DNA of 64,000 nt from assembly GCA_025667525.1 (NCBI GenBank), contig CM046881.1:27105580-27169579 (forward strand), written 5' to 3'. Positions 37,065 through 46,858 of this stretch are shown here, one piece after another (the first letter of the stretch is position 1; every line of letters starts with the position of its first letter). Under the pieces are notes generated by a model that did no database searches, was not told where the DNA came from, and was given only the letters and a program-made list of their open reading frames with translations. This DNA comes from Glebionis coronaria. Lineage: Eukaryota; Streptophyta; Magnoliopsida; Asterales; Asteraceae. A program made the translations under genes and the position numbers.

Positions 37065-37560
37065 TAGTGATAACCCATTTATCACTATTGATAAGCCTCT
37101 TAAAATTGTTATTAAGTTGTTGTTTTAATTATTTTACCCCACTTATCATTGTTGATAAACCAAAGTTTTCAATATTTTTTAGATCTTTTTTTCTATAATG
37201 CTATATCACTAGTGATAAACCTCTTGTTGATAACTATTTTTTTAAACCTTTTTTAGTAATGCTATATCACTATTGATAAACCACTTCTCATTGATAAATC
37301 AGTTTTATCTATTTTTTAAAATCCCTTTCTGTAATTCTATATCACTAGTGATATACCACTTCTCGTTGATAATCCCAGTTCAAATTATTTTTTTAAAACA
37401 TTTTTCTGTAATGTTATATCACTAGTGATAAAACTCTTATCATTGTTGATAAACAAAAGTTTTAACAATATTTTTTGCATTTTAATTGTATATCAATAGT
37501 GATAAACCACTTATCTCTCGTTATAAGCTATAATTTCTAGTGGCAAGCCTTTTTATTGGT
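37065..37560 (-). repeat. Intron 1 palindromic motif array
   Basis: Perfect palindromes TATCACTAGTGATA occur at 37204-37217, 37340-37353 and 37417-37430. Variants TATCACTATTGATAA lie among TTTTTTAAA spacers in loose units of 60-70 bp. The same array continues on the other side of element E (about 24985-25160). The rest of the intron up to 37864 is AT-rich with no gene seen. Confidence 0.85.
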
Positions 37561-37943
37561 TTTAAGCCAAAAATCATCAATTTAATTGATTAAATCAATT
37601 ATAATCATAATAAGCATATTAATTTTCTCAATAATCATCAAAATTATAAATCATCAATTAAACAGATTTTAATCATGAAAAATATAAATAAGCATTCTAA
37701 TCTTCACAAAAATCGTTTAAATATCATATAATCAAACTCATAAGCATGCATGTAATTATCTTAATATCATATAAATCAATTAAATCATAATAATCATAAT
37801 TAAAACTTAAAATCATCAAATTAAAACTATAAAATGTTGTATAAATTAAATAAGTATGTTTTACCCTCTAGTTTTGCTTCTGTCACGTCGATTTTCACTG
37901 TTTTTTTACTCGAATCAGATGCAGTATTCTTCTGTTCTTCCAT

Positions 37944-38358
37944 TTTTGTGTTTTTTTGTTAGATTTTAAAGGTTTTTGTGGGCTTTTTGATGATTTGAAG
38001 ATGTTTTTAGTCAGAGAAAGTATGGGGGAGACGGTTTGTTTCTAGAGAGAGAGGGAGTGTGTGTTTTTTATTTCGAAAAATGAGCGGGTGGTTACGTTTT
38101 AATTATTGGTACATTTTCAATCTTTCACTCAAGTTTGCAAAGTTAACATTTTTGGTCCCTCCGTGATTTTTATCCTTTGATCTGGTCCCTCCCAAATGGA
38201 TGGTCCAGATTGAGCCCTTGGTTTCCACCAAAATACAAGATTCTTTAATAACCGGACTCTATGTTAGTAATGACATAATTTGTTTGTCCCATAATATATA
38301 GGCACGTAACTACAATTGATAACATGTTTTGAAGTTGGCAAAATTTACCATTTAAAAA
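37944..38358 (-). promoter_or_regulatory. 5' flank of the Ulp1-like gene
   Basis: Upstream of the ATG on the - strand is a CT-rich stretch (38035-38060 reads GAGAGAGAGGGAG on +) that resembles a plant 5' UTR or core promoter. No clear TATA box is placed. No gene is seen further up to 38358. Confidence 0.35.
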
Positions 38359-39643
38359 GGTGTAAAAGATATAAAATACCATCTTACTTATTGATTTGTA
38401 CCGACTTTAAACACTTACTATTTAATCTCGTGACTTTACCATTCTACTTGTTTGTTTTGTAATAATATTACCATTATGACCGGTTACATTTACACATCAG
38501 TAAATTGATTATTAAAAAAATCTAAAATCGATTACTATATCTTACGTGGATGTTAGAGAAAAGGTTTGACCCATTCATAGAAAAAAAAAATATTCGATAT
38601 TTTTTAAAAAAAATTATAATACGCGAAAACGCGAGAACTGGTACGGTTCTCGCGTTTTCGCGCGAAAACGCGCGTTGTCCCCTAAGCGCGAGACGTGAAA
38701 ACGTGAGCTGGGTATGGTTGGTGCATTTCCGTGTCGTGTTTTCCCCATGGCGCGAGATTTTTTTTCCCCGTACCCTGTGCTATTAAAGACAAAAATAAGA
38801 AACTTCAGCTCAGTAAGATGGTACTATAATTCACTTTGTACCATCGGAAAAGGTTTCCTCAACCTGAACATAATTCAATAAGATGGTATTGTTAAATTGT
38901 ATATTTTCAAGGTTGAAAACATTAAGATCCAATGAAAATTAAGTTACGTGCACGGAATGGGACTGTTGAAAACATTTATGTCCTAGCATGTTCATTGTTA
39001 GCTACGAAAGCTTATAACCAACAACATGAGTGGGAAGTATATCATACATCAGTTTGTAAATATTTATCCTTAGATATAGAATTGTGTAATTTGTCAAGTA
39101 CTGAGAACACTCACTTTAAATTTCATTTGATAAGTTCAATAGAATCACAATGATACGATTGAACCCCTGAATCTTATGGTTTTTTGTTAGCAACCAGTAT
39201 TTTAACCATCTAAACCATATTTTTTATTTAAACCGAAAATATTCAGAAATTGTTGTTTCAGATCTGAAAAATACAGTAGGTATATTAGTGATACAAAAGG
39301 GTAATATAGTCATTCCAGGCTTATATTGGTATAGTCGGAACAAATTTAAAAGTACAATGGTAAAGTCACGAGATTAATTAGTAAGTGTTTAAATTCGGCA
39401 CATTTTTATAAGTACGAAGGTATTGTATAGCTTTTACCCATAATAGGAAAATCAGACGTGGTCATATTAAACGTAATAAAATTATGACGTGGAAATTACC
39501 GTGCCACGCTGTCGGTAACAAGTTACCAAATTGGTAACTTCGAGACGATTTTGAAAGTAGAATGGTAAAGTCACGAGATTAAATAATAAGTGTTTAAAAT
39601 TGAAACAAATAAATAAGTAATATGATATTTTATAATTTTTACT
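38359..39643. mobile_element. Fold-back/MITE-like element with about 85-bp inverted ends
   Basis: The left arm 38359-38443 (GTAAAAGATATAAAATACC ... AATCTCGTGACTTTACCATT) recurs inverted at 39352-39439 and again at 39557-39643. All three share AATGGTAAAGTCACGAGATT and AAGTGTTTAAA. The interior holds CGCG palindromes and an AT-rich stretch without a convincing gene. No transposase and no clear TSD were found. The superfamily is not determined. Confidence 0.6.
38622..38672. other. CpG-dense inverted repeats of CGCGAAAACGCG
   Basis: A 17-bp arm at 38622-38638 (CGCGAAAACGCGAGAAC) pairs with 38646-38662 across a 7-base loop. Overlapping it, 38651-38672 is a perfect 22-bp palindrome centred on TTTTCGCGCGAAAA. 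That core matches the E2F-type consensus TTTCGCGC on both strands. A diverged copy (ACGTGAAAACGTGAG) follows near 38693, with C-to-T changes at CG sites. Confidence 0.85.
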
Positions 39644-40107
39644 CTTATTTCCTTTAATAAGAGGCTTTTTTATAGCAAGTTGCCAGCACATAAATGAGAT
39701 TAAAAATTGAATATCAAGAGATGATTGTCTCTTTCTGTCTTTATGCCACGTCATATGCTGTTTCTTAGTCACATTTTATTTTGGAATTCAAGTTTTCAGT
39801 TTTTCAGTTTAAAAAGAAAAAACCCCTTTTGTACATATTTTTTAGAATGTCAAATGTTAGTGTTTAATGAATCGAATCGTGCGGAAGTTTAAATGTTTAT
39901 TCGTTCTTAATCTTAGCAATGAAATTGGTGTAACCAAAGACGGAACCAAAATGGATTTTGGGCGTCTCGAGACATCTTTGAATTTTTTTTTGCGTAATGT
40001 TAAATATATTAAGATTTTGATTTTTGTTAAATTTGTGTTAAGTGCACTTGGCTTTTAAAAAGAATGTGTTTATAGTATTGTTTAGTTTATTGTAAGTGCA
40101 CATGATT
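39644..40107. other. Intergenic AT-rich stretch
   Basis: No gene, RNA or repeat was recognised here. Short open frames lack coding character. Confidence 0.5.
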
Positions 40108-40118
40108 GGTTGGTTTAT

Positions 40119-40328
40119 TTTTTTTTTGGTAACCGTGATTTCCGACTCATTGGCCGACTAATCCACGGGGTTTAAGCCCACCGCCATGCAGACTCAAACC
40201 AGGTAAAGCCCTCCCTTTTCAGGAGGTTGGCGTGGCCACTTCAAGGTTGTTTGCACCTAGTGGGAATTGAACTTGAGACCTCACACACTTTGGAGTGATA
40301 GCCACAAATCTTTTTGCCACTAGACCAT
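40119..40328 (-). mobile_element. tRNA-derived SINE with 11-bp target duplication
   Basis: On the - strand the element starts ATGGTCTAGTGGC, which fits a pol III A box. GGTCTCAAGTTCAATTCC about 40 bases later fits a B box. It ends in a run of A. Flanks 40108-40118 and 40329-40339 are the same 11-mer GGTTGGTTTAT, a clean target-site duplication. Confidence 0.88.
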
Positions 40329-40383
40329 GGTTGGTTTATGTGATCTTTCCATCCCCGAATAACTTTAGTTATTGTTGAAACTG

Positions 40384-40640
40384 TATTCCCTCCGTCTGAT
40401 AATTATTGTCTACCGAACAAAAAACACGTAGTTTAAAAAAAAACATTTTTTTTTCATTTTTTTTTTACTTTTTACATAATAATAACTTTATCTTTAACCA
40501 ATTAATTTATAACTTTTTTATTGTTTATAATAATATCTAATATGGTAAACTTAATTCACATTTTTTTCTCTATTTTTATAAGTGGATAATTAATTTATAA
40601 CGTTGCACTATAATTTTAAGAGAGAATGGGTACTATTTAG
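40384..40640. mobile_element. Stowaway-like MITE remnant
   Basis: The left end TATTCCCTCCGTCTG is the plant Stowaway terminus. The interior resembles the better copy at 62187-62460. The right end (AGAGAGAATGGGTA) is diverged. Confidence 0.45.
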
Positions 40641-40910
40641 GTTAACATAAACATATGTTATGACAATTGACCTCTTTATAAAGGTAGAAAAACTTATGTT
40701 TTAGATTGTAAGTTGACTTGTTGTATGTCAACATCTTGTAAGGTCAACTGGCAGGTTAAATACGTACGAGTTTATAGAAATTTGACAAAGTTAAGGAAGA
40801 AAAGAAAAAGAAAGAAAGACAGACTTTGAACCTGGGCTTGGAAGATACGATGTTTATGGGTATATAATTTTATGGGTCGAGTGTAATAATGATATGCCAT
40901 TCATGATGCC

Positions 40911-40918
40911 TATAAATA
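40911..40918 (+). promoter_or_regulatory. TATA box for the gene at 41010
   Basis: TATAAATA lies 99 bases upstream of the start codon, in a GCCTATAAATACCCC context typical of plant promoters. Confidence 0.7.
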
Positions 40919-41009
40919 CCCCTTGTCTCTCCTTTCATTTTCTTCATCAAACAAACCAACAAACTCTTCCTTTTCCATATCTGCTGCAAGGAAGAAAACT
41001 CATATAGTC

Positions 41010-42103
41010 ATGGATCACAAGAAGCATAATCACTCTGGAGGTTCTTCTTCCTCTTCGTTTACCGAAAATCTGTTTGGCCCGAAAGATGCATCCCCTTCCT
41101 CCTCCTCTGGTCTTTTCAGCACTGTTTTTGGCCCCTCGTCCACGGTACCCTACTTGTTATATCTTTCTGCCTCGGTTACGTTGCGTTATGTTTTTGAACC
41201 AAAAGGTAGATGTTACTATTTTTCATAGTAACTGACCTTTTGCTATTTCTACTTCAGGGTCTAGGAAGAGACTCGTCCCACTCTAAGAATTCTGGAGCAT
41301 CCAAGCAGCACGAATACGAAAGTCCATATGGAAGTGGCAGTGGCAGACAATCAGTACCAGGTTAGTAATATGGTTGTTCAAATCCTCCTTTACGGATTAC
41401 GGAGTAGGTTTTATATGTAACTGTACTCATTTCATGTTTTGGCAATATATAGAATACAAGGGACAAAGGAGCATGGGCGAAAAGGAGGGGAATCCCATGT
41501 ACCAAAATGAAACAGCAGCCGAACCAAGCTATCTCAGTTCGTCTATCAATTATGGTGGCCAAGAAACTTATTCTCCAAGTACCCAAACTACTCGCCCTCA
41601 CCACACTGTGAGCATCTCCGCCTTTTTTTCATACACGTGATCAAGAGTTAATTGACTCGATAGTCCAATGCTTTTTATGTTTTTCAGTTTCATTACTCTA
41701 CCATTTTACAAGCAACGGGGTCACTACTAATATGGTGCCCGGGATTTTTAGTGATAGAATCACATCAATATAAATTGATCACTAAAGAAACGGGTCATGC
41801 CAAATTCATGTAAAATAGCCAAGTACCCAAACTGAAAGAATTTAAAACGGCGAATCTGTCATTTTCTTACCTTATGGTTAACATTTATATGCTAATACTA
41901 ACAATGTCTTCGTATGCTTATAGTTCAAGAAAGACGGACGTGATGATGATCCAAATGGCAGCAGTGCTTCAAGGGGAAACTGGTGGCAAGGTATGAACTT
42001 TGTGGTAGTTTTATACGCATATAGGTTGACATAATTCCGCTTATCTTTCAAGCCAAAATAATGATTTTGCATCTATACATTTACAGGATCTCTCTACTAC
42101 TAA
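41010..42103 (+). CDS. Small conserved plant protein ending WWQGSLYY, five exons
   Basis: Exons: 41010-41144, 41258-41360, 41453-41607, 41924-41990 and 42087-42103. All introns are GT-AG with matching phases, giving 158 residues. The ATG is the first in the likely transcript after the TATA box. The protein is hydrophilic and Ser/Gly-rich, with FTENLFGPKD near the N-terminus, a repeated LFSTVFGP, then PYGSGSG, YKGQRSMGEKEGNPMYQ and the C-terminal NWWQGSLYY. I know this arrangement from uncharacterised land-plant proteins; no catalytic domain or membrane segment is visible. It is probably a disordered protein. Function is not known to me. The gene looks intact. Confidence 0.88.
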
Positions 42104-43340
42104 AAGCTATCTAATAACGTCTGCATAAGGTAGGGAGTGGCAAAACAGTACATTATCCTAAAGTTTTACCGGAGCTTGCAGTTCTTATAGTATTTCTTTC
42201 GTGGGGTGTTAATTTTCTGTTTGCCTAATGGCTCTTTTTGTTAGCCTTAGCATATCGCCATATCTATGTAGTTTAATGTGTCTCCAGATCTAATATACTG
42301 GTCTATTATGGAGTATGTAACTGTAACCTTTGGTTCTTTTCCTAATATAGTTGGCTTTGACTTATGATATACCCTCTCTTTTTGTCTCGATTAAGATTTG
42401 GTTACATCAGATAATATGCGTTTCTTAGGCGCGTCTCAACTTTTTATCTCGAAAGATGCCTCTTCTGTGAGATAATGATGTAATATGCTTGGATCAGCTG
42501 AGAGTCTATTCTCTCTCGATCATGTGCCATACAGGAACCATGTGTGTTTGTTAGGTAATATGCACTCTGCTAGGTGCATTCAGTTCATTTAACCGACAGC
42601 ATGCGTGCTCTGCAGGAACATTATCTGCTATACATTTGTTTGTTTTTCACAACACTCATAATCTGATACATTTGTTTTTTGTTTGTTTGTTTAACCGACG
42701 ACATACATGATACATGCTCTTTAATAATGGTCGTAGGCGAGTTCTAAGAACTCGCCTATTTAAAGTCTGTCGGGTCAAAGCTAGGAATGAATCATCGCTT
42801 TGAATTGAACCAGCGCGCAGGACTTGGAAGTTGGAACCAACTATCATTGACATTCCAAGGCCTCATCAAGCCAGTCGGACCCGAGAGGGACCCCACCGGT
42901 CTCTGCGGGCTGATCCAATTCTTTAGTCTTTATTCAACATCCACATCCAACCATGTCGGAATATATTATGTGCCATAAGATGAACAAGCATGGTATCTTC
43001 TTTTAACTTAAAGTAGCACAACTTTGTTCCAAGATATCGCTATCCGGAACCAGATTCTTTCATCTTACTGTAGCAAAAAACAAGTCTAATCCAAACACCA
43101 AATTTCATTTCATTTTTTAAGTTGAATACAGGACTACAGAAAGAAGAAGCCATTAACAAACGACACCAAACAACATGGAAGCTATTCAAGACACAATCAA
43201 ACTACCAGTAATTTATTTACTAAACACATGAGCTACTCTTGGATGGAAAGAACCAGCCAAGATTACACTTCAAACTCACTGGTACAACTTGTATACATCG
43301 TACATAACTTCCACGGGAACTCGTAGCGGTCTTCAAGCTT
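42104..43340. other. 3' flank and intergenic, with an 11-bp-arm hairpin
   Basis: No gene is seen. The first few hundred bases probably hold the 3' UTR of the + strand gene. At 42734-42758 TAGGCGAGTTC and its reverse complement flank TAA. The segment 42760-42960 is more GC-rich and non-repetitive, of unknown origin. Confidence 0.5.
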
Positions 43341-43774
43341 TCAAGGCAAAGTGTAAGCTGCAAACAAAACATAAATATAATGATGTCATAACGAAATAAA
43401 GTATATATAACTGTATGTGAAAATCAACACTTACATCCACAATGGTAACCAACAGGACGGTCAGCAATGTTGCATCGTTTTGGAATACTCATTGCAATCT
43501 CGGGCTTCACTCCAGAACTTTTAGCTGTATTGGACAGCATAACTGCACATAGACATTTCGGGTTTTGTCCCAACTTCTTTACCGCAGCACAGCAACTAGA
43601 AGAAACCGATGCATTCTCATCTTGTGCAGCCGATGCACAAGGAGCAAGCTTGAACGCTTCCATGTCAGGGTTTGCTTTCCCACACTCACCAGCTCCGTTC
43701 ACTTCACTCATTTCAGTAATCACAAGAACCACAAGAACTCCCAATAAGAACATGTTTTTCAGTGAAGCTCCCAT
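43341..43774 (-). CDS. Non-specific lipid-transfer protein (eight-cysteine motif), two exons
   Basis: Exon 1 is 43774-43435 and exon 2 is 43357-43341, joined across a GT-AG intron (GAT|GTAAGT ... TTTGCAG). The product has 118 residues and ends CGSYTLP. Residues 1-27 are a signal peptide (FLLGVLVVLVITEMSEVNG). The mature part has the eight-cysteine pattern: GECG, APCAS, SSCCAAV, KCLCAV, KRCN and HCGS. Such proteins are secreted, bind lipids in an internal cavity held by four disulfides, and serve in cuticle formation or defence signalling. The C-terminal style (PVGYHCG) is close to DIR1-like or xylogen-like members; which one cannot be decided here. The gene appears intact. Confidence 0.92.
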
Positions 43775-43841
43775 TTTCTCTAAGTTGTTTGTATACTTAA
43801 CTTAACTCAAAGATATGAATAAGTTGCACCATTTCAGACGG

Positions 43842-43848
43842 TTTTATA
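43842..43848 (-). promoter_or_regulatory. TATA box of the lipid-transfer protein gene
   Basis: The - strand reads TATAAAA about 70 bases upstream of the start codon. Confidence 0.7.
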
Positions 43849-44249
43849 CTAGTTCAGTAACATCAAAGGTGGTTACACGTAGTTTACACTATCTTCAATG
43901 GTGCAAGCACCATCCAGAGATCATCATTTTGTTTATTTGATGTTGCACCACTAACACTTATAAAAATGAACTACAGACTACATTTCATCATGGTACAACA
44001 ATCATTCACTAAACAGATGTCACTACAAACCCCCAATTCACCAACCCCATTACACTAAAGAGCTTATATATATTAATCTTCCCATTTGATATATAAACAA
44101 TCATTAATCACCGAAAGCAAATTTTCTTGGCAAAACACAAGAATGTAAACAATTAAACAATCACATCAACACAAAGAACTTATGTGGTGGTTCCTAAACA
44201 CCGGTTAAGCCATATACATCTAAGTCACAAACGCTTGACTTCACGTAAC

Positions 44250-45195
44250 CAAAACACAGATCCTTATCCATTTACCCGTTCCTAATTCCTAAACACAAAT
44301 GAGCCATTATACATGATAAAATCTCAAATCATTACAAGAACACGAATCCTTATCCATTTGCCCGTTCCTAAATATAAATGAGCCTTATACACGATAAAAT
44401 CTCAAATCATTACAAGTAGACTAGAAGACTAAATCTCAAATAATAACAAATCGGCATTAAGCTAAGTTGTGCGTTAAACAAACATCTAAACTATTAAGCA
44501 ACATTTCCACTTCGGGTCAAGCTAATTAACTAAGGAGTCATCAACCTCTGTGGCGACAAGGGGATTAATTAGGTAAGAGCGACAAAAGCATAATCTCAAT
44601 TGGGTCATACCAACGAATTGACGACTTGATCCATTTACCTGTTCCTAAATACAAATGAGCCAGTATACATGATAAAATCTCAAATCATTACAAGTCGAGT
44701 AGAAGATTAGATCTCAAATAATAACAAATCGGTATCAAGCTAAGTTGTGCGTTATATACACCCACTTAAAATTCCACTTCGGGTAAGTCGTCAACAATTT
44801 AACTACTAAGCAATATTTCCACTTCGGGTCAAGCCAACTAAGGAGTCGGCACAAAACCTCCGTGGCCACAAGGGGATTAATTGGGTAATGGCGAAAAAGG
44901 CATAATCTCAATCGGGTCATACCAACAAATTCAAATCCAAACATAACGCTAATCATTACAAGTAAACTAGAAGATTAAATCTCAAATAACAACAAATCGG
45001 CATCAAGCTATAAGTTGTGCGTTATATACATCCATTTAACTACTAAGCAACATTTCCACTTCGAGTCAAGCCATCTAAGGAGTCAGCACAGCTGAACCTC
45101 CGTGGCCAAAAGGGGATTATCGGGTAATGGCGACAAAAGCATAATCTCAATCGGGTCACACCAACAAATTCAAATCATAACACAACTCTAACCAT
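44250..45195. repeat. Imperfect tandem blocks of about 270 bp
   Basis: Segments containing AACAAATCGG, AAGCTAAGTTGTGCGTTA, TTTCCACTTCGGGTCAAGC and AAGGGGATTA recur three times (about 44418-44660, 44704-44940 and 44970-45180). A shorter piece (TATCCATTTNCCCGTTCC ... AAATCTCAAATCATTACAAG) recurs to their left. The unit is not coding. The array ends just downstream of the membrane-protein gene. Confidence 0.75.
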
Positions 45196-45241
45196 CTATT
45201 CAAAACATGATCTCAATTAGCAGTACATGATATCTTATTAC

Positions 45242-45820
45242 TTAACGAGTAAACGCAAACAAAACAAAGAAAACATAAATCAAAAGACCCAAAGGAACAA
45301 ACACCAAAAGAGGAACAACAGCAGCATAGCTATGGTAACTCCCACTCTCACACCCCAAAACCCCAAGCTTAATCTGCACTACATTCACAAGGGCCATCAT
45401 CAAAAACCCACACCCACAAACCGACCCCACAGCACTCACCATATACCCAAACCTCAACCCATTCTTATTCACATGACACATGTCAAAGGTAAACACCATC
45501 AACCTTCTAGTCTCACACGTTGTTTTAGCGATCCTGATAGCTTGCTTGAGGCTCAAGGCAACGAGGCTGGAGAACAGGAAGGAACTGAAGGAGTAGACGT
45601 GGAAGGAGACGAGATTCTCGGAGATTTGCTTCGTGGCGATGCATGCAGGGTTGGTGACTAAGGTGAAGGTGGGGTCGGTGGGTTGCCATGCTAAGCCGAT
45701 GAAGACAGCGAGTGTGAATAAGGAGTTGACGTTGACTATGCCGTCTAGTGCTGTTATGTGGATTGTGGTACCGAATCTTGACATGCTATGGTTGCTGTTG
45801 GTGTTGTTGTCGATGTTCAT
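45242..45820 (-). CDS. Plant membrane protein with four predicted transmembrane segments
   Basis: This is a single-exon frame of 192 residues starting MNIDNNTNSNHSMSRFG. Four hydrophobic segments are seen: about 33-47 (LFTLAVFIGLAW), 75-95 (SFSSFLFSSLVALSLKQ), 127-148 (GYMVSAVGSVCGCGFLMMAL) and 165-191 (YAAVVPLLVFVPLGLLIYVF). The segment HITALDGIVNVNSLFTLAVF is one I associate with a plant family of small membrane proteins, possibly the one annotated as MEE60-like; that link is from memory and weak. The start is supported by the hydrophilic leader before the conserved block. No enzyme motif is visible. The frame appears intact. Confidence 0.8.
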   Translation of the reverse strand: MNIDNNTNSNHSMSRFGTTIHITALDGIVNVNSLFTLAVFIGLAWQPTDPTFTLVTNPACIATKQISENLVSFHVYSFSSFLFSSLVALSLKQAIRIAKTTCETRRLMVFTFDMCHVNKNGLRFGYMVSAVGSVCGCGFLMMALVNVVQIKLGVLGCESGSYHSYAAVVPLLVFVPLGLLIYVFFVLFAFTR

Positions 45821-46040
45821 GGTGGTTGTTTTGTGTGTGATCTGGTGTGGATGTGTTTTTACTTTTTAGATTTGGGGAAGACAGTGACGACTGACAAGGA
45901 AGCGTGTCTTTCCATGTTTGTGTCGGTGGAAATGGGCTGGATTGGATTCATTCTTGGTTTGGTCCAAAGTTTAAGCCCATGGCTAAAATAGCTAATGGAC
46001 TAATTTCGATGGACTTTAACTCAAAATGTTGACACTACTC

Positions 46041-46330
46041 TAGGGTGGTAATTTCTGTCCTAATACGAAAAATTTTGAAATCTACACGAAAATAATAAAT
46101 TCAAATTGAGTATAATAAATGGCTTAGGTTTTGGTCGTGTATTTATTAAACAGGTTAGGTTTGGGTTGGAAATAAATTAAGTTGGTCGATCCTTTAACTC
46201 GTTTAAGATTTTATTTTTCTTGTAATAAAAAGTATTAATATTTTATTATACATGTTAATTAGGTTAAACGGGTTAAACCGTAAACCCATTTAACATGTTT
46301 AACATGTTGGGATTTAAAATCTAGTTAACC
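46041..46330. mobile_element. hAT-like MITE remnant rich in GGTTAAACGGG
   Basis: It begins TAGGGTGGTAATT, close to the end of the intact element at 55737, and carries the same GGTTTGGGTTGG and GGTTAAACGGGTTAAACC sub-repeats. The right end is not found. Confidence 0.5.
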
Positions 46331-46858
46331 AATTAACTATGAGTACGCAGCGGATTGGATCTAGTTGAGCAAATATGGTTAACACATAATAACTAATAAA
46401 AAAGGTAACGAGAAAACGTGCTTTCGTCCAAAAGCAAATGAAACAAATAAGTGGTTAAAGTAAACCACCTCTATGGTTGCCCACACAAACACGTCAAATG
46501 AACACGTCCGAATTGCTAGCCGAAACCCACGTATACCCAAACACCAAGTGTCGTAGCCCAAAACGGATCAAAAACCAAAACAGCCTAAACTCTAGTTTTG
46601 TCCAAGATAATTCTCTGTCCAATAACCCAGATCTCAGTGTTGTCCGATATGCGACAACACTGTGCGACAGAAAACACAGGTTCTGTCCGAGAACGATCTG
46701 ACAGCAACAAAACCTTTGACAAGCTGTTACGATTACTAGCTTGTAAACCTTCGTTTATATACTTTGTTTTAGCAACCATGGGATTGATTCTAGGTTACTA
46801 AACCACCTTGGATTGAATACAATGCAAGTGTTTAGTTGTAAGATGATTAATCAAATTA

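Larger units (their letters stand above)
21145..37943 (-). pseudogene. Ulp1/SENP-like cysteine protease gene (DUF1985-like N-terminus), disrupted
   Basis: Seven exons fit on the - strand: 37943-37865 (ATG at 37943), 24579-23759, 23682-23500, 22620-21781, 21697-21520, 21442-21308 and 21216-21145. Each junction has GT-AG, and phases agree. Exon 2 has a Lys/Glu-rich tract, then the DUF1985-like block (ATVRPLFEAMRGLTAQRKK ... LVNQTLGIPMGHRKLE). Exon 4 is acidic. Exon 7 reads FFPIIAYGHYYVIVFDLDKV, the His-to-Asp part of the C48 protease site; the Cys part would lie further on and is absent. Ulp1 enzymes process SUMO. Breaks: tandem GATGA GATGA (22278-22269) shifts exon 4, a second shift lies near 21940, TAA at 21382-21380 in exon 6, and element C cuts exon 7. 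Such genes are often carried by MULE-type transposons; no terminal repeats were found. Confidence 0.8.

Noticed and set aside
38550..38786. + strand ORF over the CGCG palindromes
   Set aside because: Its composition follows the repeats, and it shows no similarity or domain.
40119..40328. A tRNA gene, because A and B boxes are present
   Set aside because: No cloverleaf can be drawn, and an A-rich tail with a TSD identifies a SINE.
43467..43805. + strand open frame opposite the lipid-transfer gene
   Set aside because: Antisense shadow of the eight-cysteine protein.
45227..45661. + strand open frame opposite the membrane protein gene
   Set aside because: It has no recognisable features and is the antisense of a convincing membrane protein.
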